A DNA stretch of 64,000 nt from Hyphomonas johnsonii MHS-2 (GTDB lineage: Bacteria; Pseudomonadota; Alphaproteobacteria; Caulobacterales; Hyphomonadaceae): contig NZ_ARYK01000004.1 of NCBI RefSeq assembly GCF_000685275.1, positions 300,995 through 364,994 of the forward strand, read 5' to 3'. Positions 8,202-17,111 of the stretch are shown here, in pieces; within the stretch, counting starts at the first letter, position 1; the number at the start of each line of letters is the position of its first letter. The notes under the pieces were generated by a model. The model was not told where the DNA came from and made no database searches. It was given only the letters and a program-made list of their open reading frames with translations. The position numbers and the translations under genes are program-made.

Positions 8202-9608
8202 CTACATCTGCATCGTCCAGCCCTCGACGCCCATTGCCGCCTGACGGACAGCTTCCGACAGGGTCGGGTGGGCGTGGCTGGTGCGCGCGACATCTTCCGA
8301 CGCGGCGCCGAATTCCATCGCGACGCAAATCTCGGCGATCATCTCGCCGACGCCAACGCCGATCATGTGCGCGCCGAGAATCCGGTCCGTACCTTTTTCC
8401 GCGAGGATTTTCACGAAGCCGACCGTTTCATGATTGGTCCGGGCACGGGAGTTGGCCATGAACGGAAACTTGCCTTTCACATAGTCGACACCGGCGGCTT
8501 TCAGTTCTTCCTCGTTCTGGCCGACCCAGGCGATTTCCGGGTTGGTGTAAACAACGCTCGGCACGAGGTTGTAGTCGACATGGCCCGCCTTGCCGGCGAT
8601 CAGTTCGGCGACGGCCGTGCCGTCATCCTCGGCCTTGTGCGCCAGCATCGGGCCGGGGATACAGTCCCCGACGGCCCAGACGCCGTCTGCTACCTTGAAC
8701 TGGCCTTCCACGGGCTGGATCACACCGCGCTTGTCAGGGCTGACGCCAATGCTTTCGAGGCCAAGGCCCTCCGTGTACGGGCGGCGCCCGACGGCAACGA
8801 TCACGACATCGGCATCGATCGTCTCGCTGTCACCACCCTTGGCGGGCTCCATGCTCAGCTTCAGCTTGCTCTTGAGTTTCTCGACGCCGGTGACCTTCAT
8901 GCCCAGGCGAAATTCGAGGCCCTGCTTCTTGAAGGTCTTCTGGGCTTCCTTGGCCACTTCCGCATCGGCGGGCGGCAGGATGCGGTCGAGATATTCGACA
9001 ACCGTGACTTCCGAACCCAGCCGCGCCCAGACCGAGCCCATCTCAAGCCCGATCACGCCCGCGCCGATCAGCACGAGCCGCTTCGGCACGGCGGTCAGCG
9101 ACAATGCGCCTGTATTCGTGACAACACGCTCTTCGTCGATCTCGATGCCGGGCAGGCTGGTCGGCTCGGACCCTGTGGCGATGACGATATTCTTCGTTTC
9201 GAGGACTGTCGTCTTGCCGTCAGCGGCGGTGACTTCCACCTTGCCCTTGCCGACAATCTTGCCCTTGCCGTGAATGCGATCGACCTTGTTCTTCTTGAGC
9301 AGGAATTCGACGCCCTTGGTGAGGCCTTCGACGGCTTCTTCCTTCTGGGCCATCATCGTGGGCAGGTCGAGTTCCAGCTTGCCGACCTTGATGCCCATGC
9401 CGGCAAAATCGTTCTGCGCCGACGCATACATCTGCGACGCGTGCAGCAGGGCCTTTGACGGGATGCAACCCACGTTCAGGCAGGTGCCGCCCAATTTGCT
9501 GTGCATCTCGATACAAGCGGTCTTCAGGCCAAGCTGGCCGGCGCGGATCGCGCAATTGTAGCCGCCGGGGCCGCCACCGATAATGACGACATCATAGGTC
9601 TCTGACAT
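8202..9608 (-). CDS. lpdA: Dihydrolipoyl dehydrogenase (E3)
   Basis: The flavoprotein E3 subunit, which reoxidises dihydrolipoamide of 2-oxoacid dehydrogenase and glycine-cleavage complexes with NAD+. The 468-residue sequence has the FAD Rossmann motif GGGPGGYNCA (residues about 11-20), the redox disulfide in GGTCLNVGCIPSK (about 40-52), the NAD motif GAGVIGLEMG, the second FAD motif TNTGALS region and VWAVGD, and the catalytic interface histidine in HAHPTLSE near the C-terminus. No E1 or E2 gene is adjacent. The start ATG at 9608 gives the family N-terminus. Confidence 0.97.
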   Translation of the reverse strand: MSETYDVVIIGGGPGGYNCAIRAGQLGLKTACIEMHSKLGGTCLNVGCIPSKALLHASQMYASAQNDFAGMGIKVGKLELDLPTMMAQKEEAVEGLTKGVEFLLKKNKVDRIHGKGKIVGKGKVEVTAADGKTTVLETKNIVIATGSEPTSLPGIEIDEERVVTNTGALSLTAVPKRLVLIGAGVIGLEMGSVWARLGSEVTVVEYLDRILPPADAEVAKEAQKTFKKQGLEFRLGMKVTGVEKLKSKLKLSMEPAKGGDSETIDADVVIVAVGRRPYTEGLGLESIGVSPDKRGVIQPVEGQFKVADGVWAVGDCIPGPMLAHKAEDDGTAVAELIAGKAGHVDYNLVPSVVYTNPEIAWVGQNEEELKAAGVDYVKGKFPFMANSRARTNHETVGFVKILAEKGTDRILGAHMIGVGVGEMIAEICVAMEFGAASEDVARTSHAHPTLSEAVRQAAMGVEGWTMQM

Positions 9609-9699
9609 GGGAAATTCTGCCTTGCTGAAGGGGCCCTAGGGCGAGAGCCTGCAACCTAGGCATTTTGAATGCGAAATCAATGCGGCGGCTGACGCGCGC

Positions 9700-10071
9700 T
9701 CAGGCTTTTCCGCGTTTGAACACAAACAGGGCAATCACGAGTGCCGCCATCACACCGGCGAACGCGGCTTCGTCGATCCACAACTTGCTGGCCGCGCCGG
9801 ACGCCGCCATCAGGACCGGCAGGAGGAGGAAAAGGAAAGTGCCCGTTCCGGCAACCAGGGCCCCGCCTTTGCGGCTGGTTGCTGCCAGCAGCCCGCCAAT
9901 CACGACAAGGGCTGTCGAGAGCAGGCGGATCAGGCTGGTCGGCGGTTCGAACAGGGCGTCGGCAAGGCCGCTGCCCCGGCTTGTGATCATGATGACCGCC
10001 GACAGGCCGCCCCAGAACAACCATCCGCCGATCAGGACCAGCGCGAGGCCGGCATATGTCCGGATCGTCAT
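9700..10071 (-). CDS. Small four-helix membrane protein, unknown function
   Basis: A 123-residue protein with four hydrophobic segments (about residues 7-28, 47-64, 71-92 and 99-116) and a basic C-terminus (FKRGKA). No family is recognised. It is one of three successive minus-strand genes (9700, 10154, 10887) that encode small polytopic membrane proteins, each with its own gap of 80 bp or so, so they may be separate units. Codon use fits the genome. Confidence 0.65.
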   Translation of the reverse strand: MTIRTYAGLALVLIGGWLFWGGLSAVIMITSRGSGLADALFEPPTSLIRLLSTALVVIGGLLAATSRKGGALVAGTGTFLFLLLPVLMAASGAASKLWIDEAAFAGVMAALVIALFVFKRGKA

Positions 10072-10153
10072 TGCAGCTCGCCTCCCTTGAACCCTGTCAC
10101 AAACCTATTCCGAAGCGCGCGAGTGGGCAATCACAAAACGCCCCGCCGCGCCG

Positions 10154-10807
10154 CTAGACCAGGCGGATCGTGCGCGGCTGGGCGCGCTTCGCCTGCATGC
10201 GCTTGCCATGGGCGGCAAAACTGGCGCGCTGGCGGGCAATCGCTGCCGGAACGAATACCGGTTTCGGACGGGTCGCATGGCCACGCACGATTGCCACTTG
10301 CGGTACAGCGTCGGGTTCCGGCGCAGGGGCCGGTTCGGCTGCCACGGCCGGCTCGGCGGCCATGTCGGCCCCCACCGGCACGACGACCGGCTTGCGCTTG
10401 CGCAATTCATAAACGGCGCTGAGCAGCAACAGCGCGGCAACACCGGCGCCGGCGACGGTGCCTTCGGCCGCGCTCGGGTCGCGCCACCAGCCATCCTCGA
10501 AGCTGACAAGGAAAATCGTCGGGAATCCGGCAGCCAGGCCCATGATGTACCACAGCACACCGCCGGGGCGGCGCCCGGAAATCATTGCGGCCGCTGCATA
10601 GAAACACAGCGCCGCCAGCAGGTAGGGCGCGCCATAGGCAATGCCCAGGGCGCGCCAGTCGACCCGGTCGAGGCCGCCGGCAATGTCGCCGTCCACCATC
10701 CAGCTGACCGCCATCATGATCGATGGCCAGCGCACGGCTGTCAGCGCGCCAAAGGCAAAGGCGATGGCATACAGCGTGATCAGGGCGGCGATGAGCTTTC
10801 GGAGCAT
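10154..10807 (-). CDS. Membrane protein with Arg-rich cytoplasmic tail, unknown function
   Basis: A 217-residue protein with four hydrophobic segments in the first 140 residues, starting LRKLIAALITLYAIAFAFG, then an Ala/Pro/Glu-rich linker and a strongly basic tail containing ARQRASFAAHGKRMQAKRA. The basic tail should sit in the cytoplasm and could touch nucleic acid or acidic lipid, but this is a guess. The ATG at 10807 is preceded by GGTGGG; an in-frame alternative lies five codons upstream. Unrecognised family. Confidence 0.6.
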   Translation of the reverse strand: MLRKLIAALITLYAIAFAFGALTAVRWPSIMMAVSWMVDGDIAGGLDRVDWRALGIAYGAPYLLAALCFYAAAAMISGRRPGGVLWYIMGLAAGFPTIFLVSFEDGWWRDPSAAEGTVAGAGVAALLLLSAVYELRKRKPVVVPVGADMAAEPAVAAEPAPAPEPDAVPQVAIVRGHATRPKPVFVPAAIARQRASFAAHGKRMQAKRAQPRTIRLV

Positions 10808-10886
10808 GCCCACCGTTAACACGGCGTCGGTTTATGCTGGCTGAATGGCATGTTGGAAATTTGATGGATCGGGCGGTTTTCGCGGC

Positions 10887-11360
10887 CTAATCTGCCTGTG
10901 ACATCATCAGCACGGCCGGCAGGAAATTGACGGCGGCCTGCAACAGGAAGGTCATCACAAACCCGTCGAGATTGGATTTCAGCTGCCAGGCCAGGAATGT
11001 CAGGCAGAACATGAAATAGGGCCAGGCGAAGATCATCCCGCCCTGTATCCCGGCGATCAGGCTGAAAAACACGATGAACGCGGCCGTGGCGAGGCCCGCC
11101 GCGTGCCAATAGGTCGGCGTGATCCGCCGGGTGCCTGCCACCACGCCCCACACCATCAGGGTCGAAATCAGCGGCCAGACGATGACCAGCCCGAAAAAGG
11201 GCGGCGGCGCAGCGGCCTCACCGGCGGTCTGCGGCGTCGGGAAGAGCAGCACGGCGAGCGTGGCGAACACGATCGTTCCGGCCACCGTCGCGAGATAGGC
11301 CCACAGCAGGTAAAGCGGCCGTGGCCCGTCGGTCCGCGTCATGAATGCCAGATACTTCAT
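10887..11360 (-). CDS. Multi-pass membrane protein, unknown function
   Basis: A 157-residue hydrophobic protein with about five predicted membrane segments (first at residues 17-38, YLLWAYLATVAGTIVFATL). No motif suggests a function. The ATG at 11360 places the first helix soon after a short cytoplasmic start (KYLAFMTRTDG). The frame continues upstream to 11414 without family support. The gene is transcribed away from the GST gene behind it (11477). Confidence 0.65.
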   Translation of the reverse strand: MKYLAFMTRTDGPRPLYLLWAYLATVAGTIVFATLAVLLFPTPQTAGEAAAPPPFFGLVIVWPLISTLMVWGVVAGTRRITPTYWHAAGLATAAFIVFFSLIAGIQGGMIFAWPYFMFCLTFLAWQLKSNLDGFVMTFLLQAAVNFLPAVLMMSQAD

Positions 11361-11476
11361 CGCCCCGCCTGGTCCCCCACCTTGGCAAATGCCCGCATGC
11401 GCGCCAGCGCACACGGGCTATAAGGGTATAGGCGTGACGCAAACGCAATCCGGGTCAGATGGCGCCTGCCTCGGGG

Positions 11477-12202
11477 TCAGGCCATTTCGGGTACGGGCCA
11501 ACGGTTCTTCGTGAAATATTTCGCCTTCATCCTGTCCATGTAGCCGACAAGGTTCGTGTGGTCGCGCACGAGGCCTGTCAGCGGCGTGTCGAAGAATTCC
11601 GTGGCGCATGAGATCAGCACCGCTGACACGCTCGCATCGGCCACCGTGGGTTCGTCGCCGAACAGGTATCGCTGGCCCGCCAGCTGGATTGCGATGGCCT
11701 GCAGGTCCCAGGCCGCCAGCTGCATGCGCTCTGCCTCGGTATGCCGGCCCATGCCGCGGGCATATTGCCCCGCCGCGATGCCCTCGCGCACCTCCTTCAT
11801 CACGCCGGCGCGGGCAGGCTCGGGCACGTCACTGAAAAAGGCCGCCGGGCCCTTGAAGAAATTGTCGTCCTTCAGCCAGCGTTCCATCGCCATGACCGTG
11901 GCAAGGTGGTCCTCGGCCATGCGCTCCAGCGCCCAGCTGGTCACGCTGTCCTCGTCGCTGAGCCCGGCAGCGAGCGAGCGGCCAAGCTTCTTCTCGAAAT
12001 GCGCGCGGATGAAATTGCTGTCCTGGACCAGCAGGTCGCCGTCCATGACATAAGGCGCCTTGTGCTTGGGCACGGCGTCGAGGTCGGCCACGGCACGATC
12101 AAAGGCGACGCCCAGCATCTGCAGCTGGATCTCGGTCTTCATCACATAGGGGCTGGGCGAGGGGCAATCGAACTGCGGGCCCCATCCGTAAAGCGTGATC
12201 AT
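11477..12202 (-). CDS. Glutathione S-transferase-like protein of the FAXC/metaxin type
   Basis: A 241-residue GST-fold protein. The N-terminal thioredoxin-like part begins TLYGWGPQFDCPSPSPYV, followed by a conserved KAPYV and the substrate-loop LLVQDSNFIRAHFEK; the all-helical part follows, with GDEPTVADASVSAVL as the usual N-capping motif. The SPSPYV pattern is that of failed-axon-connection/metaxin-like GSTs rather than classical ones, where Pro-Ser positions replace the catalytic Ser/Tyr region. A detoxification or membrane role is inferred. It diverges from the WYL regulator gene, with a shared palindrome at 12252-12273. Confidence 0.8.
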   Translation of the reverse strand: MITLYGWGPQFDCPSPSPYVMKTEIQLQMLGVAFDRAVADLDAVPKHKAPYVMDGDLLVQDSNFIRAHFEKKLGRSLAAGLSDEDSVTSWALERMAEDHLATVMAMERWLKDDNFFKGPAAFFSDVPEPARAGVMKEVREGIAAGQYARGMGRHTEAERMQLAAWDLQAIAIQLAGQRYLFGDEPTVADASVSAVLISCATEFFDTPLTGLVRDHTNLVGYMDRMKAKYFTKNRWPVPEMA

Positions 12203-12251
12203 TGTCAGTCTCCGTATCACTGGTTGCGATAGGGGCTTGATACACGGCGCC

Positions 12252-12273
12252 TGCTGACAGCATGGTGTCAGCA
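12252..12273. promoter_or_regulatory. Perfect 8-6-8 inverted repeat between GST and WYL regulator
   Basis: The arms TGCTGACA (12252-12259) and TGTCAGCA (12266-12273) surround six bases. The repeat lies 22 bp before the regulator ATG and 50 bp before the GST start, in a 93-bp divergent intergenic space. It is the natural operator for the neighbouring HTH-WYL protein, giving autoregulation and control of the GST. Binding is inference. Confidence 0.7.
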
Positions 12274-12295
12274 GTGTGGCAGTAGGGTCGAAAAC

Positions 12296-12988
12296 ATGAG
12301 ACGCACCGAACGCCTGTTCCAGATCATCCAGGTCCTGCGCCGCCACCGAGCGCCGGTCACCGGCCAGGCGCTCGCCGAGGAACTCGAAGTGTCGCTGCGC
12401 ACGCTCTACCGCGACATGGCCGAACTGATCGCCCAGCGCGTGCCGATCCGCGGTGAGGCCGGCACCGGCTATGTTCTGGAAGACGGCTACGACATGCCGC
12501 CGCTGATGCTGACGGCGGACGAACTGGAGGCCGCCGTCCTCGGTGCGCAATGGGTCGCGGCGCGTGGCGATGCCGCGCTGTCACGAGGTGCCCGCGACCT
12601 GATCGCCAAGCTCACCGTTGCCGTTCCGCGTGAACTGCAGCCCGTCATTGTCGATTCCGGTCTCGCGCCGGTCAGCTATCGCCACCGCCCGAAGGACAGC
12701 TTCGACGTTGCGCTGGTGCGCCAGTCGATTCGTGGACAGACAAAGCTCGCGCTCGACTATGCTGACGAGTCCGGCAATGTCACACGCCGCATCGTCTGGC
12801 CTTTCCTGCTGGCCTATTGGGATGAAGTCCGCCTGATCTGCGCCTGGTGCGAGCTGCGCCAGGACTTCCGTCATTTCCGCACTGACCGGGTTCGCCGGGC
12901 CGAAACGCTTGGCCGGTTTCCGGAACGCATCACGACGCTCCGCCGCAAATGGGAAACCCAGCGCCTGCAGGAACGCGACAAGGCCTGA
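12296..12988 (+). CDS. YafY-family HTH/WYL-domain transcriptional regulator
   Basis: A 230-residue regulator. The N-terminal winged HTH (residues 1-65) contains RTERLFQIIQVLRRH and the recognition region VSLRTLYRDMAEL, then an RGEAGTGYVL wing. A helical middle leads to a WYL domain (about 135-205), with PFLLAYWDEVRLICAWCELRQ carrying the ligand-sensing strand and FRTDRV at its end. WYL domains sense small ligands, sometimes nucleic acid. It stands divergent from the GST gene and presumably acts at the palindrome 12252-12273. Confidence 0.9.
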   Translation: MRRTERLFQIIQVLRRHRAPVTGQALAEELEVSLRTLYRDMAELIAQRVPIRGEAGTGYVLEDGYDMPPLMLTADELEAAVLGAQWVAARGDAALSRGARDLIAKLTVAVPRELQPVIVDSGLAPVSYRHRPKDSFDVALVRQSIRGQTKLALDYADESGNVTRRIVWPFLLAYWDEVRLICAWCELRQDFRHFRTDRVRRAETLGRFPERITTLRRKWETQRLQERDKA

Positions 12989-12989
12989 C

Positions 12990-13568
12990 TCAGTCAAACA
13001 ACCCCGGCAGCATCGGCGCCGCGCCGTCTGCGTCACACTTTTCCAGCTGCAGCATCAGTCGCTTTGTTGCCCGCCCGCCAAAGGCCGAGAAGCCGCCGAT
13101 CTTGCCGGAGGCGGCCAGCACGCGGTGGCAGGGCACGACAAGGGGCCAGGGGTTCTTCCCCATCACCGCACCAATTGCCCGCGCCGCGCCCGGGTCGCCG
13201 ATGTCGCGCGCCAGGGCGCCATAACTCGTCGTCTCGCCCCACATGACCTTGCGCAGGGCATCATAGACGCTCGCCCGGAACGCATTGATCCGGCGCGTGT
13301 CGAGCGTGACGTCGGAAAAGTCGACGGCTTCACCACTGAAATAACGCTGCATGCCCTCGCCGCAGGCCGCGATGTCGCGTGGCAGCGCGTCGGTCCAGGC
13401 GGCTGCGCAGGTGCGCCCCAGCCGTGCCTCGGTCGCGGCCTCGGACGCTTCAGGCAATTGCACGCTGATGATGCCCGCATCTGTCCAGGCCAGTCCGCAC
13501 GCGCCGATGGCCGTGTCGAACAGGTGGAAATGGGCTTCTGCCCGGTCCGGCCCCGCATCCCGTGTCAT
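12990..13568 (-). CDS. ogt: Methylated-DNA--protein-cysteine methyltransferase (Ogt/AGT type)
   Basis: Suicide repair protein that moves the alkyl group of O6-alkylguanine or O4-alkylthymine to its own cysteine. The active site reads VPCHRVLAASGKIGGFSAFG, with the reactive Cys in PCHR, and upstream the helix-turn-helix WGETTSYGALARDIG reads DNA. The length (192 residues from the ATG at 13568) is normal. A GTG at 13595 in the same frame would add nine residues; neither start has a strong ribosome site. Convergent to the WYL gene with 1 bp between the stops. No LexA box is seen. Confidence 0.93.
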   Translation of the reverse strand: MTRDAGPDRAEAHFHLFDTAIGACGLAWTDAGIISVQLPEASEAATEARLGRTCAAAWTDALPRDIAACGEGMQRYFSGEAVDFSDVTLDTRRINAFRASVYDALRKVMWGETTSYGALARDIGDPGAARAIGAVMGKNPWPLVVPCHRVLAASGKIGGFSAFGGRATKRLMLQLEKCDADGAAPMLPGLFD

Positions 13569-13688
13569 GCCTGCGAGGATCGCGCCGAAAGACACATCGG
13601 ATCAAGTCACGTTCCTTGAAATATTGCCATTGGCTGCCCCGGAGGCACCCTGCTAGGGATGAGACAAGAAAAGCGAGAGGAAAGAATT

Positions 13689-14459
13689 ATGGGAAGAGTT
13701 GACGGCAAGATGGCGCTGGTCACCGGCGGTGCGCAGGGGCTTGGCGAAGCAATTGGCAAGATGCTCGCGAAAGAGGGCGCCAAGGTCACGCTGACCGATG
13801 TGAACGGCGCGGGCGCCGACAAGGTCGCGGCCGAGATCAATGCTCTCCACGGCGCCGGCACGGCCTTCGCCTTCCAGCATGACGTCACCGACGAGGCGCG
13901 CTGGCAGGAGGTGCTGAATGCCGCGCACGACGCGATGGGCGGTCTCAACATTCTCGTCAACAATGCCGGCATCGGTTCGCTCGGCAGTGTCGAGGACGAG
14001 AACTACGAGATGTTCAAGACGGTCCAGACGGTGGATGTCGATTCCATCTTCCTCGGCTGCAAGTACGCGATTCCCCTGATGCGCGCTCACGGCCTCGGCT
14101 CGATCATCAACATCTCGTCCATTGCCGGCATCATCGCCAGTGCGAACTACGTCTCGTACAACACGGCCAAGGCCGCCGTGCGGCACATTTCGAAATCCAT
14201 CGCCCTGCATTGCGCGAAAGGCGGCCAGATCCGCTGCAACTCGGTGCACCCGGTCTTCATCAACACCCCGATCCTCGACCGCACCAAGGAAATGTTCGGC
14301 GAGGAAGAAGCCCTCGCCAAGCTTGGCCGCCAGATTCCCCTCGGCAAGGTCGGTGAGCCCGACGACATCGCCTATGCGGTGCTCTATCTCGCCAGCGACG
14401 AGAGCAAGCTGGTGACCGGGATCGAACTCAAGGTGGATGGCGGCATCAGCGCGATGTAA
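13689..14459 (+). CDS. Short-chain dehydrogenase/reductase (SDR)
   Basis: A 256-residue classical SDR oxidoreductase. Visible are the cofactor motif TGGAQGLG (residues 12-19), an Asp ending strand 2 (LTDVNG) that favours NAD(H), the NNAGIG motif, the catalytic serine in INISSIAG, and the Tyr-Lys pair in YNTAKAA. The C-terminal VDGGISAM closes the fold. The ATG at 13689 has a good ribosome site (GAGAGGAA). Closest in pattern to hydroxysteroid or cyclopentanol-type dehydrogenases, but the substrate cannot be named. No close operon partner except the lipoprotein 30 bp downstream. Confidence 0.88.
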   Translation: MGRVDGKMALVTGGAQGLGEAIGKMLAKEGAKVTLTDVNGAGADKVAAEINALHGAGTAFAFQHDVTDEARWQEVLNAAHDAMGGLNILVNNAGIGSLGSVEDENYEMFKTVQTVDVDSIFLGCKYAIPLMRAHGLGSIINISSIAGIIASANYVSYNTAKAAVRHISKSIALHCAKGGQIRCNSVHPVFINTPILDRTKEMFGEEEALAKLGRQIPLGKVGEPDDIAYAVLYLASDESKLVTGIELKVDGGISAM

Positions 14460-14489
14460 GGTCGCGTCTCCATCCAGGAGGAGACGCGA

Positions 14490-15293
14490 ATGGTCCGGAC
14501 GATATTCGCCGCTGCGGCGGCCTGCTTCATCACCGGCTGCGTGACTGCGCCGGACCCGGCAGCCATCGTTGCCGCCGAGCGCGCCTTCGCGGCGGATGGA
14601 TACGCGACAGGCATCAAGGCCTCCTTCATGGCCCATGCCGCGCCGGATGCGGTGATCTTCGCGCCGGGGCCGGTCAACGTGCATGCTCATTTCGGCGCCC
14701 AGCCGGATGCAGCACCAGACCCGTCGCGCCCGCATCTCGTCTGGTGGCCGCTCTGGGCCGGCATCTCGGCTTCGGACGACGTGGGTTTCACCAGCGGGCC
14801 CTACGCCTATGATGACGATCGGCGCGGGTATTATTTCACCATCTGGCAGAAGCAGGCAGGCGGCGACTGGAAATGGGTGCTGGATGCCGGCGTGGAGGCT
14901 GATGCGTCTGCCGCGCCGGGCCCGGGCAGCATGGTTCAGGCCCTGCCGGTTGCCACTTCCGGGTCGGTGTCGGCCGATACGGCCTTTTCGGACGTCATGA
15001 AGCTGGAAGCGGCCGGGACGGGTGAATATGCGCCGACGGCACGCCTGCATGCGCCAGGACTCGCCCCTGCCACTGACGCGGCGTCGCGCCAGGCCGCGCG
15101 CGCGGCGCGCCCGGCAGGCATCGCTCTCACGCCCCTCGGCGGCGGCGCCTCGGGGGCGGGTGATCTGGTCTGGACCTATGCCGAGGCGACATGGGGCGAT
15201 GCGGCCGCGCCAGGCGGCTATCTCGTGCATGTCTGGCAGAAGCACCAAACCGGCTGGAAAATCGTGTTCGACGAGCTCGTTCCGGCGCAATAG
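14490..15293 (+). CDS. NTF2/SnoaL-like (DUF4440-type) lipoprotein with two repeated domains
   Basis: A 267-residue exported protein with a lipoprotein signal: ITGCVT, Cys17. The body holds two related NTF2-like units. The first (about 25-130) starts AAIVAAERAFAADGYATGIK and ends WQKQAGGDWKWVLDAGVEAD. The second (about 155-265) ends with WQKHQTGWKIVFDELVPAQ. The repeated AxxAF...WxxWxxQ..WK pattern is typical of DUF4440/SnoaL-like proteins, which bind small molecules or are inactive cousins of ketosteroid isomerase. It lies 30 bp after the SDR gene, with an AGGAGGA ribosome site. Confidence 0.7.
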   Translation: MVRTIFAAAAACFITGCVTAPDPAAIVAAERAFAADGYATGIKASFMAHAAPDAVIFAPGPVNVHAHFGAQPDAAPDPSRPHLVWWPLWAGISASDDVGFTSGPYAYDDDRRGYYFTIWQKQAGGDWKWVLDAGVEADASAAPGPGSMVQALPVATSGSVSADTAFSDVMKLEAAGTGEYAPTARLHAPGLAPATDAASRQAARAARPAGIALTPLGGGASGAGDLVWTYAEATWGDAAAPGGYLVHVWQKHQTGWKIVFDELVPAQ

Positions 15294-15350
15294 CCGCTTG
15301 AACGGATAGAATGTTCATGGTATGTTCTTTTCCTCATTGGGGAGACGAAC

Positions 15351-15722
15351 ATGATCGGATATGTGACTTTCGGCACGGCGGATCTCGCCCGCGCCGCGAC
15401 ATTCTATGACGCCATTGCTGCTGAAATGGGCACCAGCCGGATGATGGATTTTGACACGTTCATCGCCTGGGGCACGCCGGGCGGCGCGGCCGGCATCGCT
15501 GCAACGCTGCCCTTCGACGGCAAGCCGGCAAGTGTCGGCAATGGCACGATGGTCGCGCTGCAGGCGAAGGACAAGGAACAGGTCCACCGCCTGTACAAGA
15601 TCGCGCTGACGCATGGCGGCACCGACGAGGGCCCGCCCGGGCCGCGCGGCGACAGCGGCTTCTATGCAGCCTATTTCCGCGATCCGGACGGCAACAAGCT
15701 GAACGCCTTCATCATGGGCTGA
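15351..15722 (+). CDS. VOC (glyoxalase/bleomycin resistance) family protein
   Basis: A 123-residue single-domain protein of the vicinal-oxygen-chelate superfamily. It has the paired beta-alpha-beta-beta-beta units, starting IGYVTFGTADLARAATFYDA and ending YAAYFRDPDGNKLNAF, where the final DPDGNxxE/N turn is diagnostic. The usual metal-ligand His at the start is absent (VTFGT) and the final Glu is Asn, so it may not bind metal as glyoxalase I does. The 3' end overlaps by 11 bp the stop of the convergent MFS gene. Confidence 0.85.
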   Translation: MIGYVTFGTADLARAATFYDAIAAEMGTSRMMDFDTFIAWGTPGGAAGIAATLPFDGKPASVGNGTMVALQAKDKEQVHRLYKIALTHGGTDEGPPGPRGDSGFYAAYFRDPDGNKLNAFIMG

Positions 15723-16953
15723 GCGGGCGGCGGGACGTCACCAGGAACGCATAGACGGCCAGCACGCCAACCACGCTGGCCGATGCAATCAACGGCAGGC
15801 TCGGGGTGAACGAATACAGGGTCGCGCCCATCAGCGGCCCGAAAATGAACCCTGCCGGAGGGGCCGCCGCCAGCAAGGCTGCGGCCGATCCCTGCTCCGT
15901 GCGGGAGACCGACAGGCTGCCCAACGCGTTGGCTGACGGCACTGCCAGGGCCGCGCCTGTGCCGACGACAAGGAAGCTCAGGCACAGCGCCCAGAACGGG
16001 TGGAACAGGTCTGCGCAGACATAGCCGATTGCCACGAGCGCGAGCCCGATCGGCAGGATCCGCCGCGGATCCGGCTTGCGCGGGGCAATATAGCCGAACT
16101 GGATGATGATCATCGAGAAGGCGAGGCAGGAAAAGATGATGCCGGTGAACAGGACCGCCGTTTCGCCGGCGGAATTGGCCGGCGTGTCAACGAACTGGTA
16201 GCGGTCCTCGATGAACCAGCCGACGGTTTGCTGGATCATGCCGACCGCCATGAAATACACGAACAGGAACACCAGGTGCGGCAGCACGCGGGCATCCATG
16301 AGCGCCAGCGGCTTGGGCCTGTGGCTCTCGCGCACCCGGTCCCGGCTGCGGGGCAAGACGAGGGCCAGGATGCAGCCGACACCGATATTCAGGACAATCG
16401 TGCCCCACAGCGGCACCAGCGCGCCAAACGGCGCCAGCACGGCCGCCCCGGCCGGTCCCAGGATCGACCCGACACTCATCGCGGCGCCCAGCATGCCCAG
16501 CCCGCCGGCCCGGGTCAGCGTGGTCGTCGCGTCCGTCATCGCTGCCATCGACGCCGGTTGCAGGCCGGGCGACAGCAGGCCGAACCAGACCCGCACGAAG
16601 GCAAGCAGGAAAAATGTCATCATCCCGGTCATCAGGCCGGACAGCGCCGCATCCAGCGCGAACAGGAAGGCCATGTTGGTCAGGCCCATGGCGAACAATG
16701 AGAACACCATGACCCGCTTGCGCCCGACCCGGTCGGCAATGCGGCCCCAGACCGGGATCATCACCGTGTAGATGACGGCGGAGAATGTCAGGATGCCGGC
16801 CACTTCGATCTCGGACAGGCCGGCCTGGCGGGCCAGCGGCGCAACGACGACAAAATTGATCGTGAAGCCAGCGCCCATCGCCACCATTGCCAGTGCGATC
16901 ATGCCCTGCTGCAGGCGCGTCAGCGGTCGCAGGGGCCGTTCCGTGTCTGTCAT
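15712..16953 (-). CDS. Major facilitator superfamily transporter
   Basis: A 413-residue transporter with twelve predicted membrane helices. The loop between helices 2 and 3 has the MFS A-motif form GRIADRVGRKRVM (about residues 66-78), and a C-motif-like glycine/proline run (GSILGPAGAAV) sits in helix 5, which is typical of drug:proton antiporters. The substrate is unknown. The protein is full length. The gene overlaps the VOC gene tail by 11 bp and is transcribed alone. Confidence 0.87.
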   Translation of the reverse strand: MTDTERPLRPLTRLQQGMIALAMVAMGAGFTINFVVVAPLARQAGLSEIEVAGILTFSAVIYTVMIPVWGRIADRVGRKRVMVFSLFAMGLTNMAFLFALDAALSGLMTGMMTFFLLAFVRVWFGLLSPGLQPASMAAMTDATTTLTRAGGLGMLGAAMSVGSILGPAGAAVLAPFGALVPLWGTIVLNIGVGCILALVLPRSRDRVRESHRPKPLALMDARVLPHLVFLFVYFMAVGMIQQTVGWFIEDRYQFVDTPANSAGETAVLFTGIIFSCLAFSMIIIQFGYIAPRKPDPRRILPIGLALVAIGYVCADLFHPFWALCLSFLVVGTGAALAVPSANALGSLSVSRTEQGSAAALLAAAPPAGFIFGPLMGATLYSFTPSLPLIASASVVGVLAVYAFLVTSRRPLSP

Positions 16954-17111
16954 CGCCGCACACTCCCACCCGGCACGCCTCCAGAGCTAATCTGGCAACC
17001 GGCCCTTGCAAACCATGTCGCAGGGTAAAGCGACAGCCACGGCCTTGCGCAGGCCGGTCAATACACCCTATGTGACGTTTCCTGTTCCACGTCGTTCCCG
17101 GAGCCTTTTCT

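Noticed and set aside
13653..15290. 545-codon minus-strand frame across the SDR and lipoprotein genes
   Set aside because: Antisense to two well-supported genes and without domain or ribosome site.
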